Below, piece after piece: positions 1 to 8,492 of a stretch of 64,000 nt of DNA. Both the position numbers and the translations under genes were made by a program. Source of the stretch: Pseudoalteromonas caenipelagi (GTDB lineage Bacteria; Pseudomonadota; Gammaproteobacteria; Enterobacterales; Alteromonadaceae). Under the pieces are notes generated by a model. The model had not been told where the DNA came from, did not search any database, and saw nothing but the letters and a program-made list of their open reading frames with translations. The number at the start of each line of letters is the position of its first letter. Positions within the stretch are counted from its first letter, which is position 1. Location: the NCBI RefSeq assembly GCF_013140855.1, contig NZ_JABBPG010000005.1, positions 62,001-126,000 of the forward strand, given 5' to 3'.

Positions 1-1123
1 CAAACATGAGTTCAAATGGCTCTCTGATATATCTCAGGGGCCCGGGGCCAATTCTCATTTCACTTAATGCATCCGCAATGATTCCTCGGGTTTCTTCGGG
101 TAGCTCCATAAATGCATCCCACTCTAGCGACATACTATGAAAGAAATCCGAAGACGCTCGCATTTCATAAAATGTCCGATCCTCTTTAATTAGAAACATT
201 CTAGCTCTGGGACCAGGTGTCCTTCGATGATAGCGTAGCTCGTCCGGTAATTGCTCGGCATCAACAATTTCGACAATCCCTGCGTAATTCAAAAGGTCTT
301 CCCAGCTATGCTGGCCATGCAAGACAAAATTCATGTCTCGCAAACTTAGACCTCGAATAAAGTCCATTAAACGCCTAAAACGTACTACACCGCGAGCTAC
401 TTCTTTCTCATTTGATGTACCAATGGACGTAAGTATCGCTGTTTTTAGATCTTCAAATTGATTTGTCAGGTTATCTATTCGTCGAACTTCGATAGCTCTA
501 TTTCTTTGCTCTTGAAGTAACTTTTGAAATAATGACGACCATTGCTTCCTTAGTATTTCTTCTATGTCCTGCAATTTCGCAAAGGAGAAGACACTATTCC
601 CTCTCGCCCTATGCCTGAGAAAATTAATAAATTCAAAAATAAAACTAGCGGTTTCAGGTTTTTGGATAGATGGAAATTCAATATCACTTATTATTGCTTT
701 ATCTTTGTTCTTTTCATAGGTTGCATGATCATGCCATACGCCATTATCAATAAAGGTGAATACCGGTATCCCAGACTCAACTGCTTTTAATATCTCGAGT
801 TGAGTAACAGATAGATTTTCTTTGGCTTTCAAAGATTCTGTACTTTTACTTTCTTTAAAAAGAGAATCAAAATCAATTTTACTTAAAGCCTGAGGTACGC
901 TTTTCCCTCCAAATCGTGACCCAACAATTAAGACGACAATATCGCACGCGGCAACTTCATCTACACAGCTTGAATGAGTGTGAACCCTTGGATCGTATAA
1001 AATGTCGTTATAATCACTCATTATGGGCTCATGCCCTAGATTTTGAATGAAGATCCTTAGTTGAGATCTGACCACAGATAGGTCATAGCAAGTGGATGAA
1101 ACAAATATTTTTAGTCCTGCCAT
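1..1123 (-). CDS. DUF4062 domain protein, C-terminus beyond window edge
   Basis: Reading on the minus strand from ATG at 1123, the frame stays open for about 374 codons to base 2 without a stop, so the gene runs off the left edge. The N-terminus (MAGLKIFVSSTCYDL, then VAACDIVVLIVGSRFGG near residues 55-70) is the typical DUF4062 pattern: a beta strand ending in SST, followed by a hydrophobic strand and GxxxG. DUF4062 is a Rossmann/TIR-like domain often placed at the N-terminus of multi-domain proteins, some in defence contexts; no function is proven for this one. The rest is mostly helical with no domain I recognise. A Shine-Dalgarno-like AAAGGA lies 11 bases before the ATG. The gene diverges from the satD-like operon. 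The family call is good; the role is unknown. Confidence 0.8.
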   Translation of the reverse strand, partial: MAGLKIFVSSTCYDLSVVRSQLRIFIQNLGHEPIMSDYNDILYDPRVHTHSSCVDEVAACDIVVLIVGSRFGGKSVPQALSKIDFDSLFKESKSTESLKAKENLSVTQLEILKAVESGIPVFTFIDNGVWHDHATYEKNKDKAIISDIEFPSIQKPETASFIFEFINFLRHRARGNSVFSFAKLQDIEEILRKQWSSLFQKLLQEQRNRAIEVRRIDNLTNQFEDLKTAILTSIGTSNEKEVARGVVRFRRLMDFIRGLSLRDMNFVLHGQHSWEDLLNYAGIVEIVDAEQLPDELRYHRRTPGPRARMFLIKEDRTFYEMRASSDFFHSMSLEWDAFMELPEETRGIIADALSEMRIGPGPLRYIREPFELMF

Positions 1124-1340
1124 AATTATTGTTATCCTTTGAAACGATACCGGTTTTGCCTGACAACTTATTCTCTCCCAAAATGCCGGAATAAATGCCG
1201 ACAAAACGGGCTATATTATATGTCTCAATATTTGCACGTAAAAACGCCTCTGTAAACAAGCCGCTAAAAGCACTCACAAACAGTCGCCGTCAAAATTGGA
1301 CAAAACGACGAGTAATCATGTTATTGGACAAACCCAAATA

Positions 1341-1360
1341 AACTGTATATAAAAACAGTA
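1341..1360 (+). promoter_or_regulatory. LexA (SOS) box overlapping a sigma-70 promoter
   Basis: AACTGTATATAAAAACAGTA fits the gammaproteobacterial LexA consensus (CTGT-N8-ACAG, AT-rich centre) with both conserved half-sites intact. It overlaps a plausible promoter reading rightward: TTGGAC at 1324-1329 and TATAAA at 1348-1353 (18-bp spacer), or TATATA at 1346-1351 (16 bp). The satD-like gene begins about 155 bases downstream. LexA binding would cover the -10 element, so the satD-like/DUF3307 pair is probably SOS-inducible. The divergent DUF4062 gene starts 218 bases away on the other side and is a less likely target. Confidence 0.7.
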
Positions 1361-1386
1361 TCAAGTTAGCAAAATCAAGACGCTAT

Positions 1387-1460
1387 TTAGCTGTAAGCGA
1401 CTAAACTATTAAAATTAGCCTTAAATGGCTAAATTTGATTTTTTAGCTATTTAAAGCTAA
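1387..1460. repeat. Three 18-bp palindromic operator-like repeats at 28-bp period
   Basis: Three copies of a TTAGC-N8-GCTAA palindrome occur at 1387-1404 (degenerate, right arm GACTAA), 1415-1432 (TTAGCC-TTAAAT-GGCTAA) and 1443-1460 (TTAGCT-ATTTAA-AGCTAA). Their centres are exactly 28 bp apart. The second and third share the same core read in opposite directions. They lie between the LexA-box promoter and the satD-like start codon. The repeated symmetrical arms and regular phasing suggest a binding array for a dimeric DNA-binding protein. The satD-like product, with its C-terminal helix-turn-helix-like segment, is an obvious candidate (inference). Confidence 0.6.
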
Positions 1461-1515
1461 TTTTAATAGACTCTAAAAACCGTCAAATCGACTGTACTGC
1501 TATAAAGGATTTAAA

Positions 1516-2166
1516 GTGACCGTAATAGATACCCCTATCGCAGTGATCAGCGGTGATGTTGTTCACTCTACCAAATTGGCTTCTGAGCAGTTTGAACAAC
1601 TCCTGCTTAGAATTAAGCAAATTCAAGGGTGGATCAGTTTAGAACATAGCAGCAATACACATAGTATAGAGCGAGGCGATGAGTTTCAAAGTCTAGTATT
1701 CGACATTAAAAATGTGCTCAGATACGCCATTCTTTATCGGGTTGGTATTAAGGCCTTAGGTAAAGCCTTTGACTGCCGCGTTAGCTTTGCTATTGCCTCA
1801 CATGCCTGTTTACGTGACTCAATATCAGAATCTACAGGCGCTGCATTTACACTCTCAGGTCGAGGGCTTAAACACTTAAAGCATGATCGCTTGTTGTTTA
1901 ACTCAGACTGCGACGAACTCACGGCCCATTTCGATTTACTTTTTAAGTATCTTGATAAACAGCTCACAGAATTGACTGCCCGCCAGTGTGAAGTTTTGCT
2001 GCCAATGTTACAAAGTAATAGGGCACTATCTGTAAGTGATTTAGCGCTACAGCTTGATATTGCTGCAGCCACAGCAAGCAAGTCTCTTAAAGCATCAGGC
2101 TGGCCGCTAATCAATGAGCTTAATTTACGCTTTATAACACAAGTAATGAGGCGTCATCATGGATGA
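1516..2166 (+). CDS. SatD-family protein with C-terminal HTH-like region
   Basis: The protein has 216 residues. The N-terminal half (AVISGDVVHSTKL near 9-21, ERGDEFQSL near 52-60, LSGRGLKHLKHDR near 115-127) matches the SatD family, named from a streptococcal secretion/acid tolerance locus and biochemically poorly defined. The C-terminal segment SVSDLALQLDIAAATASKSL (about 173-192) looks like a helix-turn-helix, so a regulatory role is likely. Translation starts at GTG 1516; AAAGGA sits about 6 bases upstream and there is no better ATG. The end overlaps the DUF3307 gene by 8 bases, indicating translational coupling. It lies downstream of a LexA box and three palindromes, so SOS control and autoregulation are plausible. 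Confidence 0.75.
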   Translation: MTVIDTPIAVISGDVVHSTKLASEQFEQLLLRIKQIQGWISLEHSSNTHSIERGDEFQSLVFDIKNVLRYAILYRVGIKALGKAFDCRVSFAIASHACLRDSISESTGAAFTLSGRGLKHLKHDRLLFNSDCDELTAHFDLLFKYLDKQLTELTARQCEVLLPMLQSNRALSVSDLALQLDIAAATASKSLKASGWPLINELNLRFITQVMRRHHG

Positions 2167-2911
2167 TTTTTTAACCGTATTTATTCCTTTTTTGTTAATA
2201 CACATGATGGCCGATTTCTATCTTCAGCCTAACCAATGGATTGCAGCAAAAAAGCAACATACCTATCGAAGTGCCGCGCTATATTACCACTCGCTACTGC
2301 ATGGTGTTTTGCTGACCATTCCCGCATTGATCTTAGAGCTAGATTGGCGCTCAACCATTTGCTTGGTTACGATTGTTGCAATCAGCCACTTTGTTATCGA
2401 CCTGTGGAAGGTAACAAGGGCAAATGGTGATGATTTTAGCTACTTTGTTATCGATCAAACTTTGCACATATGTGTGCTTATAGCGATTGCCTTTCATATG
2501 ACCGATGGGCTAACCATAAGTAACATGCTAGCGCATAAAAAGTTCTCGGCCGTGATTTTAATCGGCTTTGCTTATTTATTAGTGCTTAAACCCACATCAA
2601 TTATCATCAGTGCCGTATTAAAAAACTACCCAATACCAGAGAATAACCCTTGTGCCGAGGGCATTGTCTCGGGTGGCAAATTAATCGGGTATTTAGAGCG
2701 TATGTTGATACTTACTTTTACCCTAGTTGGCAGTTATGCCGCCGTAGGTTTTGTATTAGCAGCTAAATCAATTTTTAGATTTGGTGAGTTAAATAAGCAA
2801 GAAGGTCGCAGCATGACAGAATATGTACTAATTGGCTCTTTAGTTTCAGTGGTATTTACAACGCTATTAGGTACTTTGGTATCACTGGCGTTGGGTATAA
2901 AAATAAAATGA
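2159..2911 (+). CDS. DUF3307 integral membrane protein
   Basis: A 250-residue membrane protein whose opening (FIPFLLIHMMADFYLQPNQW, residues 7-26) is diagnostic for DUF3307. Family members pair H-x3-AD-F-LQ near the N-terminus with a second SHFVIDLWK-type motif, here at about 78-86. I see about six hydrophobic segments. The biochemical function is unknown. The start codon overlaps the end of the satD-like gene, and satD/DUF3307 pairs recur in proteobacteria, so the two probably act together. No separate promoter is visible. Confidence 0.8.
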   Translation: MDDFLTVFIPFLLIHMMADFYLQPNQWIAAKKQHTYRSAALYYHSLLHGVLLTIPALILELDWRSTICLVTIVAISHFVIDLWKVTRANGDDFSYFVIDQTLHICVLIAIAFHMTDGLTISNMLAHKKFSAVILIGFAYLLVLKPTSIIISAVLKNYPIPENNPCAEGIVSGGKLIGYLERMLILTFTLVGSYAAVGFVLAAKSIFRFGELNKQEGRSMTEYVLIGSLVSVVFTTLLGTLVSLALGIKIK

Positions 2912-2952
2912 CTTACATACAATCATGCTGCAACGGTTAATTACTGGGTTTA

Positions 2953-3807
2953 TCAGCTCAAGCTTTGCTTAAACTCGTCTTTATATCGCCTTGATAGGTT
3001 GAGTTTTTTTCCTGATTTAAGGGTAATTTCACCATCGCCACTAGGTTGGTAGCTGATGCTATCAACCGCGTTGTGGTTAACCCCGTAACTGCGGTGGACT
3101 CGGCTAAACCCTTTTGCACTGAGGCGCTGACATAACTCGCCAAGCGTTGCGCGCAGTGGATAAATACGCCCTTGACTATATAAGTTTACGTAGTTACCCG
3201 CTGACTCTAAGTATTCAATATCAGCCACTTTAACTAAAAATTCTTTATCGAGCTTTTTCACCAAAAAGTGCTCTGGTACTGCGCGTTTGGAGTCTTGCGC
3301 TTCTTGCTCACTGCTGGCTACCACACTTGCCTCGCCTTTTAGTCGAGCATATACCAGCTGTGTGATGTTATACAGCATCATCCAAATAACATACCCCCAC
3401 GCATCTTTACGGTATTCGTACCAAAATTCACGTGCGATTGGTCCAAAGTTGTAGTCACTTGTGTTTAACACATATACCATTTCACGCAGTGCCACCATCA
3501 ATAAAATATGCAAGCTAGCAAACACAACACTACCGAAAAGATGCACGAGCAGTTGCTTTTTGGGCTGCGCAAAATGCAGAGGAAAGCGGCTAAAAAAACG
3601 AAACATCAATGGCAAAATAACCAACACACTTAAGGCACTGGTGTATTCCCAAACAAATGGCTCCCAAAGTGCAATGCTTGGCTCGCCATGGCGCGAGTGC
3701 TCACTCCACACCGACAACGCATTAATGGTGTTGTTGATAAAAAGATAAAGCGCGGCGGCAAAATAACCGAGCAGTACCCTATTGTTGTCTATTCGCTGCC
3801 AATTCAA
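2953..3807 (-). CDS. Membrane-anchored LytTR-family transcriptional regulator
   Basis: 284 residues in two parts. The first ~165 contain about four transmembrane segments (around 12-30, 52-68, 85-105 and 135-155). The C-terminal ~105 are a LytTR DNA-binding domain: EHFLVKKLDKEFLVKVADIEYLES is followed by the conserved GNYVNLYS and FSRVHRSYGVN. Proteins of this layout are one-component regulators that sense at the membrane and bind direct repeats through the LytTR beta fold. It is divergent from the acyltransferase gene, with a 126-base intergenic region holding both promoters, so that gene is a likely target. The inducing signal cannot be read from the sequence. Confidence 0.85.
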   Translation of the reverse strand: MNWQRIDNNRVLLGYFAAALYLFINNTINALSVWSEHSRHGEPSIALWEPFVWEYTSALSVLVILPLMFRFFSRFPLHFAQPKKQLLVHLFGSVVFASLHILLMVALREMVYVLNTSDYNFGPIAREFWYEYRKDAWGYVIWMMLYNITQLVYARLKGEASVVASSEQEAQDSKRAVPEHFLVKKLDKEFLVKVADIEYLESAGNYVNLYSQGRIYPLRATLGELCQRLSAKGFSRVHRSYGVNHNAVDSISYQPSGDGEITLKSGKKLNLSRRYKDEFKQSLS

Positions 3808-3933
3808 TTGTATTTATCCCTGTATTCCACCGTTTATCACTAAAAGCTTACCTGTCAATTAGTTAGTAGTTTTTTAGTCACTATTACTTTGCCAAACTTT
3901 GTTTCCCAATAACAGCAAAAGGTGAGCAAAACA

Positions 3934-5148
3934 ATGAACCCAAGACGCCATGACATTGATGCTCTACGAGTACTTGCGTTGGCAGTGCTTATTTTATATC
4001 ACATTGGTATGTATTACGTTGCCAATTGGGGGTGGCATATTAAAAGTGCCATCACCTATGAGTGGCTACAAGATGTGATGATCCTCACTAATCCGTGGCG
4101 CATGTCGCTGCTCTTTTTTATTTCGGGCGTTGCTATAGCCAATGCTTTGGCGAATGCTCTAGCCTGCAATAAATATAGCGCCGCAAAACTTGTTGCCTTG
4201 AAAAGTCAGCGGTTATTTATACCATTGCTATTTGGTATGTTTGTGATTGTTAGCCCTCAAGTTTATTTTGAAGCACTGAGTCAAAATCTCATTGAACCAG
4301 ACTTTTGGCAGTTTTGGCTAGCTTATATAAACCCCACCACAACTTTACTTAGCGAACATCACTCAACTATAGGTTTATTGACTTGGAATCATCTATGGTT
4401 TTTGCCCTACTTATGGGTGTACAGCATCATAGTGATCCTATTTAGGCAACCCATCACTTCACTTGCCAATGCTCGCTGGCTAAAACAAGTACCTTTAGGG
4501 TTGATGCTCTTATTTTGTATGAGCGCATTAATAGCTATCTGGTGGGCACTGAGTGCCAGCTATCCAAGTACCCATAGCTTAATTGACGACTGGTACAATC
4601 ATGGGAAGTACTTTTTTGTTTTTTTAATCGGCTTGGTGTTTGCAATGCAGCAAAACTGGTGGCAAAGCATCACTAACTATCGGCTTGTTATACTGGCTAT
4701 TGCGCTGTGTTGTTACGCATTTATTATTGCCGACCGCCATGGTGTTTGGGCAACACTTGCAGATCTTTATCAAACGAACCTGTCGGTTAAATTATTTTAT
4801 GCTGTGATACATAGCGCTAATCATTGGTTGTGGATTTTCGCGGTGGTTGGCTTTGCAGGCTACTATCTCAATCAAAAAAGTACATTTATCAGTTATGCCA
4901 ATCGCGCTGTTTTGCCCTATTACATGCTGCATCAAACGCTCATTATCGTATTTGCTTGGTGGTTAAAAAGCTTAGCGATTCACCCCATTATAGAATCTCT
5001 TATTTTGTTAGTGCTTACAGTTACAGGGTGCTACTTAGGTTATGAACTGATAAAACGAAGTATGGTGTTAAGTATGCTGTTTGGCACAACCAAAAAAACG
5101 CCTAAACCCGCTATACAACGAGCGCCTCAGTTAGCAAGCCCCAATTAG
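3934..5148 (+). CDS. Acyltransferase-3 family membrane protein
   Basis: 404 residues with about ten transmembrane segments. The opening RRHDIDALRVLALAVLILYH is the acyltransferase-3 (OafA/MdoC-like) signature, in which the motif near the first helix supplies the proposed catalytic His/Asp. These enzymes move acyl groups onto extracytoplasmic sugars or glucans; the substrate here is unknown. The start is placed at ATG 3934, not GTG 3922, because AAGGTGAG is spaced 8 bases before the ATG and is itself overlapped by the GTG. The C-terminal tail (KKTPKPAIQRAPQ) is cytoplasmic-looking and basic. It is divergent from the LytTR regulator. Confidence 0.85.
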   Translation: MNPRRHDIDALRVLALAVLILYHIGMYYVANWGWHIKSAITYEWLQDVMILTNPWRMSLLFFISGVAIANALANALACNKYSAAKLVALKSQRLFIPLLFGMFVIVSPQVYFEALSQNLIEPDFWQFWLAYINPTTTLLSEHHSTIGLLTWNHLWFLPYLWVYSIIVILFRQPITSLANARWLKQVPLGLMLLFCMSALIAIWWALSASYPSTHSLIDDWYNHGKYFFVFLIGLVFAMQQNWWQSITNYRLVILAIALCCYAFIIADRHGVWATLADLYQTNLSVKLFYAVIHSANHWLWIFAVVGFAGYYLNQKSTFISYANRAVLPYYMLHQTLIIVFAWWLKSLAIHPIIESLILLVLTVTGCYLGYELIKRSMVLSMLFGTTKKTPKPAIQRAPQLASPN

Positions 5149-5410
5149 GGGCTTGGCTGTGCACCTGCCAATTATTCACCTCTATAAGGCCATATCAAAG
5201 TTGCATCAACACCTAATGAAAGCACAGCTTTTACTGTATTACTGTGAATTCGCCGCACAAAAAGCACAGCTCAACTTACTTAATTTTTAGCAATTATTGA
5301 AAAAGTAACCTTTTATCAATTAGCTACCTTACTCTTATTTAAACTTATTTTTCTCGGTTATTACCGTTTATATGAATAATACACCTTGTTATATCGTTTC
5401 GTTATTTGTG

Positions 5411-5432
5411 GATATATTGTATACAATATATC
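5411..5432. promoter_or_regulatory. Perfect 22-bp palindrome upstream of the TonB receptor
   Basis: A fully symmetric 22-bp sequence with centre TTGTATACAA lies 60 bases before the receptor ATG, in a 340-base intergenic region. TTGTATACAA-like cores resemble operators of some GntR-family repressors (established pattern; this protein-site match is inference). The rest of 5149-5491 is AT-rich with no gene visible; only GGAG at 5480-5483 is clear, as the receptor's ribosome binding site. Confidence 0.5.
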
Positions 5433-5491
5433 TTTATCGATGAGAGGTTAAAGCCAAACATAATAATTACAAGCTCTAATGGAGATAAACC

Positions 5492-8242
5492 ATGTCTAAC
5501 AATACGTTTAACTTAAGTCGCCTTACTCTTTGTATGGGGGCTATCGCAGGCTTTGCGATCAGTGCCCCCACTTTGGCACAAACTGATTCAATTGAGGAAG
5601 AAGCTGAAGTTATTACCATCACAGGCTCTCGCATCAAACGCCAAGAGCTCACCACCAGCTCACCGGTCACGGTATTAGATAAAGTTGCTATTGAGCGCTC
5701 AGGCGTCAGCACTGTGGGTGAATTGCTGCTGCGCTTACCATCGGTTGTGGGTAGCCCAGCAAGCCCGCGCTCTGGCGGTAACAATAATGGCGCAGCCACC
5801 GTACGTTTAAGAGGTTTATCTTCTAACAACACCCTTGTGCTTATCAATGGTCGTCGTGTAAGTACCCGTGGCGTTAGCTCGTCAGTAGATTTAGAAACCA
5901 TCCCTTTTGATGCCGTTGAACGTGTTGAAGTACTTAAAGATGGCGCTTCAGCTGTATATGGCTCCGATGCCATTGCTGGCGTTGTAAACTTGATCATGCG
6001 CTCTGACTACGATGGCCTGAAAATCAACCTTGAAGCGGGTGAAAGCCGCCATGGTGATGCGGGACAAAAGCGCGTGTCATTCACCTTTGGTGGTAATACC
6101 GATAAAGCCAACTGGTTAGTCAGTGCCAGTCACTTTAATGATGACGGCTGGATGCGCCGCGACCGAGACATCAGTAGCGAAGCCGATTTACGCCGTTTTG
6201 GTGAAGCTGGCACCAATTTACGCTCAAGTAAAAGCCCGCGCTCGTGGATTTTTTCAACCGATTATGAACGTTTAGGGGTGACGGCTGCAGATGGCGCAAC
6301 GTGGAACCCAACCACAGGCTATGATGTTAATGACTTTAGAGCATTTAATGGTTATTGGTCAGATGCCCCAACAGATGCAGCCCACTGTGGTGCTAGCGCC
6401 CTGTGCGACAGCTTTAATTATCATGACTATGAAACAGGCTCTAACGAATATCAATCCACTACGGTGTGGGTATCTGGTGAATACGAAATAGCGCCAGACA
6501 CGTCATTATTTATGGAATATAACTCGGCAGATGTAAACAGCATTAACTATTTTGCCCCTGGAGCGCTGGAATTTGGCGACAACATCATCGTGTCTAAAAA
6601 TAACCAATACAACCCATTTGATGAAGATGTGATTGTGCAGCGCCGGATCACCGAAAATGGCATTTTGCGCCCAAGAGATGCCGACTCAGACGTTGACCGT
6701 TTTACCTTTGGTTTAAAAGGTAGCATTGAAGATTGGGATTATGACTTTGTATACAGTCACCAGCGCAGCAAAGTTGTCGAAACCCGTGGTAAACAAATGT
6801 CGTTGACACGCTTGCGTGCAGCAGCAGGTGACTCACAGGCGTGTCTTGATCGCGACGACGGCTGCGTACCATTAGATTTAATTGGTCCGTATGGCTCGGT
6901 AAACGAAGAAATGATGAGCTATATTTTCTCTCACAAGCCCACCAGCATCTACGACAACACATTGCGCTTTTTAAATGCCAATATCACAGGTGCCCCCTTT
7001 GAGTTACCTGCGGGTCCTGTCTATATCGCAACCGGTGCAGAAGTGCGCTGGGAGGATGCCTCAGTTACGCATGATGTGGGTTTAAACACCGGCGATGTCG
7101 CTTTTATTGAGCAGGTTTCTGACACCACCGCCCCAACTCGAAAAATCGAAGAAGCTTATATAGAAGCTGTTCTACCTCTGTTGAGCGATATGCCACTGGT
7201 CGAGTCATTAGAACTTGAACTTGCTGTAAGATATTCTCGCTATAGCGACTTTGGTAACACAACAAACCCTAAAGTTGGCTTGAAATGGCAAGTAAACCCA
7301 GATTTATTAGTGCGTTACAGTTATAGTGAAGGCTTTAGAGCACCCACCTTTGGAGAACTTTATACGCCCAGTCAAAAAGGCTTTGTAAACGATACTGACC
7401 CTTGTACAACAGATAACTGGTCAAACTTAGCCGGGTGTAGTGTCAGAGCGCCGGGTGACTTAGGGTACACCGCAGTAACAGGGGGAAACCAAGACCTAGA
7501 GGCCGAGGAAGCAGAGTCATTCACAACAGGCTTTGTTTGGACGCCCGAATCACTGGTTGATGGCCTATCTATCACCTTTGATTATTGGAGCATTGAACAA
7601 ACCAATGTAGTTGCCACTTACGGTGCAACTCGTAAGGTATCTGAAAATGCAGCAAACCCAGCGCTTTGGTCAAACACGGTGATCCGTAACCCAAGCTCAG
7701 GTGCTATTGTTGAAGTCAGAGATATTTATGAAAACGTTGACCGTCGCGAGCTATCAGGTTGGGAGCTAGAGGGACGTTACGATATCAAAAATACTCAATC
7801 AGGTGACTATAGTGTTCAGTTAGGTGTTTCAAAACTCAAAGAGTGGGTTGATATTGAAATTCGTAGCGGTGAAGAAAACCGCAGTGATGCGACTGGACTG
7901 GTTACAGGTGGTGCATCTTACCCAGAGCTAAAAGTCAGTGGCGCATTAAACTGGACGCTAGATAACTGGAGTGCTAGTTGGAATATGAGCTATATCGACA
8001 GCTTAGTTGATGATGACAACGATGTGATTGAGCGCCCAAAAGTGGATGATTACATAAAACACGATTTACAAGTTAGTTATCAACTACCTGACTTTTGGGA
8101 AAGTAAGCTCACCTTTGGCATAGACAACGTATTTGACCAAGATCCGCCCATTTTGGCATCAACCGTAGATGGCGGACATGATCCTTCAACATACAGTGCT
8201 AGAGGTCGTTACTTCTACGGTCGCGTCAGCTTTAGCTTTTGA
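5492..8242 (+). CDS. TonB-dependent outer membrane receptor
   Basis: 916 residues. A signal peptide ends near ALAQ-type residues 28-30 (SAPTLAQ). Next comes a TonB-box-like stretch, EVITITGSRIK (about 38-48), a plug domain (SPVTVLDKVAIERSG, LRGLSSNNTLVLINGRR, VERVEVLKDGASAVYGSDAIAGVVN), and a long beta-barrel with the KVGLKWQ / YSYSEGFRAPTFGELY signature. The last residues, FYGRVSFSF, end in Phe as outer membrane barrels do. ITITGSRI and the glycine-rich plug are typical of the large receptors that import oligosaccharides, peptides or siderophores; the ligand is not evident. It appears monocistronic and probably controlled through the palindrome at 5411-5432. Confidence 0.93.
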   Translation: MSNNTFNLSRLTLCMGAIAGFAISAPTLAQTDSIEEEAEVITITGSRIKRQELTTSSPVTVLDKVAIERSGVSTVGELLLRLPSVVGSPASPRSGGNNNGAATVRLRGLSSNNTLVLINGRRVSTRGVSSSVDLETIPFDAVERVEVLKDGASAVYGSDAIAGVVNLIMRSDYDGLKINLEAGESRHGDAGQKRVSFTFGGNTDKANWLVSASHFNDDGWMRRDRDISSEADLRRFGEAGTNLRSSKSPRSWIFSTDYERLGVTAADGATWNPTTGYDVNDFRAFNGYWSDAPTDAAHCGASALCDSFNYHDYETGSNEYQSTTVWVSGEYEIAPDTSLFMEYNSADVNSINYFAPGALEFGDNIIVSKNNQYNPFDEDVIVQRRITENGILRPRDADSDVDRFTFGLKGSIEDWDYDFVYSHQRSKVVETRGKQMSLTRLRAAAGDSQACLDRDDGCVPLDLIGPYGSVNEEMMSYIFSHKPTSIYDNTLRFLNANITGAPFELPAGPVYIATGAEVRWEDASVTHDVGLNTGDVAFIEQVSDTTAPTRKIEEAYIEAVLPLLSDMPLVESLELELAVRYSRYSDFGNTTNPKVGLKWQVNPDLLVRYSYSEGFRAPTFGELYTPSQKGFVNDTDPCTTDNWSNLAGCSVRAPGDLGYTAVTGGNQDLEAEEAESFTTGFVWTPESLVDGLSITFDYWSIEQTNVVATYGATRKVSENAANPALWSNTVIRNPSSGAIVEVRDIYENVDRRELSGWELEGRYDIKNTQSGDYSVQLGVSKLKEWVDIEIRSGEENRSDATGLVTGGASYPELKVSGALNWTLDNWSASWNMSYIDSLVDDDNDVIERPKVDDYIKHDLQVSYQLPDFWESKLTFGIDNVFDQDPPILASTVDGGHDPSTYSARGRYFYGRVSFSF

Positions 8243-8262
8243 TTGTTAGATGGCGACTTTAG

Positions 8263-8301
8263 CTTATCCAACCTACGGTTATCTTGAGTAGGTTGGATAA
8301 G
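8263..8301. repeat. REP-like inverted repeat after the TonB receptor
   Basis: CTTATCCAACCTAC (8263-8276) and its exact complement GTAGGTTGGATAAG (8288-8301) form a 14-bp stem with an 11-base loop, 20 bases after the receptor stop. GTAGGTTGGATAAG recurs at about 62097-62110 beside the REP-associated transposase, so this is a dispersed REP element. It may also end or stabilise the receptor mRNA. Confidence 0.65.
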
Positions 8302-8329
8302 TGACGAAGCCGCGCCACCTGACTCACTA

Positions 8330-8445
8330 TTTCTCTGGCAATGAGATTCTGAAACAAGTTCAGAATGACGGCCATTAACGCTTCATGACAACAGGTATTC
8401 AGATAAACTGCTTGTTGTCATCCTGACGAAGGTCAGGATCTCTTA
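8330..8445. repeat. Dispersed palindromic repeat remnants in intergenic region
   Basis: The gap 8243-8492 has no gene. It holds short inverted units such as TTCTGAAACAAGTTCAGAA (8346-8364) and CCTGACGAAGGTCAGGATCTC (about 8421-8441). A relative of the latter, CCTGACAAGGGTCAGGCTCTC, occurs at about 44056-44076. These look like non-coding dispersed repeats; their family is not recognised. Confidence 0.45.
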
Positions 8446-8492
8446 ACAACACTACACATTAGCAACACTGTGGCTTCAGCTATTTTTATTCA

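Noticed and set aside
1083-1277. 64-residue minus-strand frame
   Set aside because: It overlaps the DUF4062 start in another frame and lacks its own ribosome site.
3922-3933. GTG start for the acyltransferase
   Set aside because: The GTG lies inside the AAGGTGAG ribosome site of ATG 3934.
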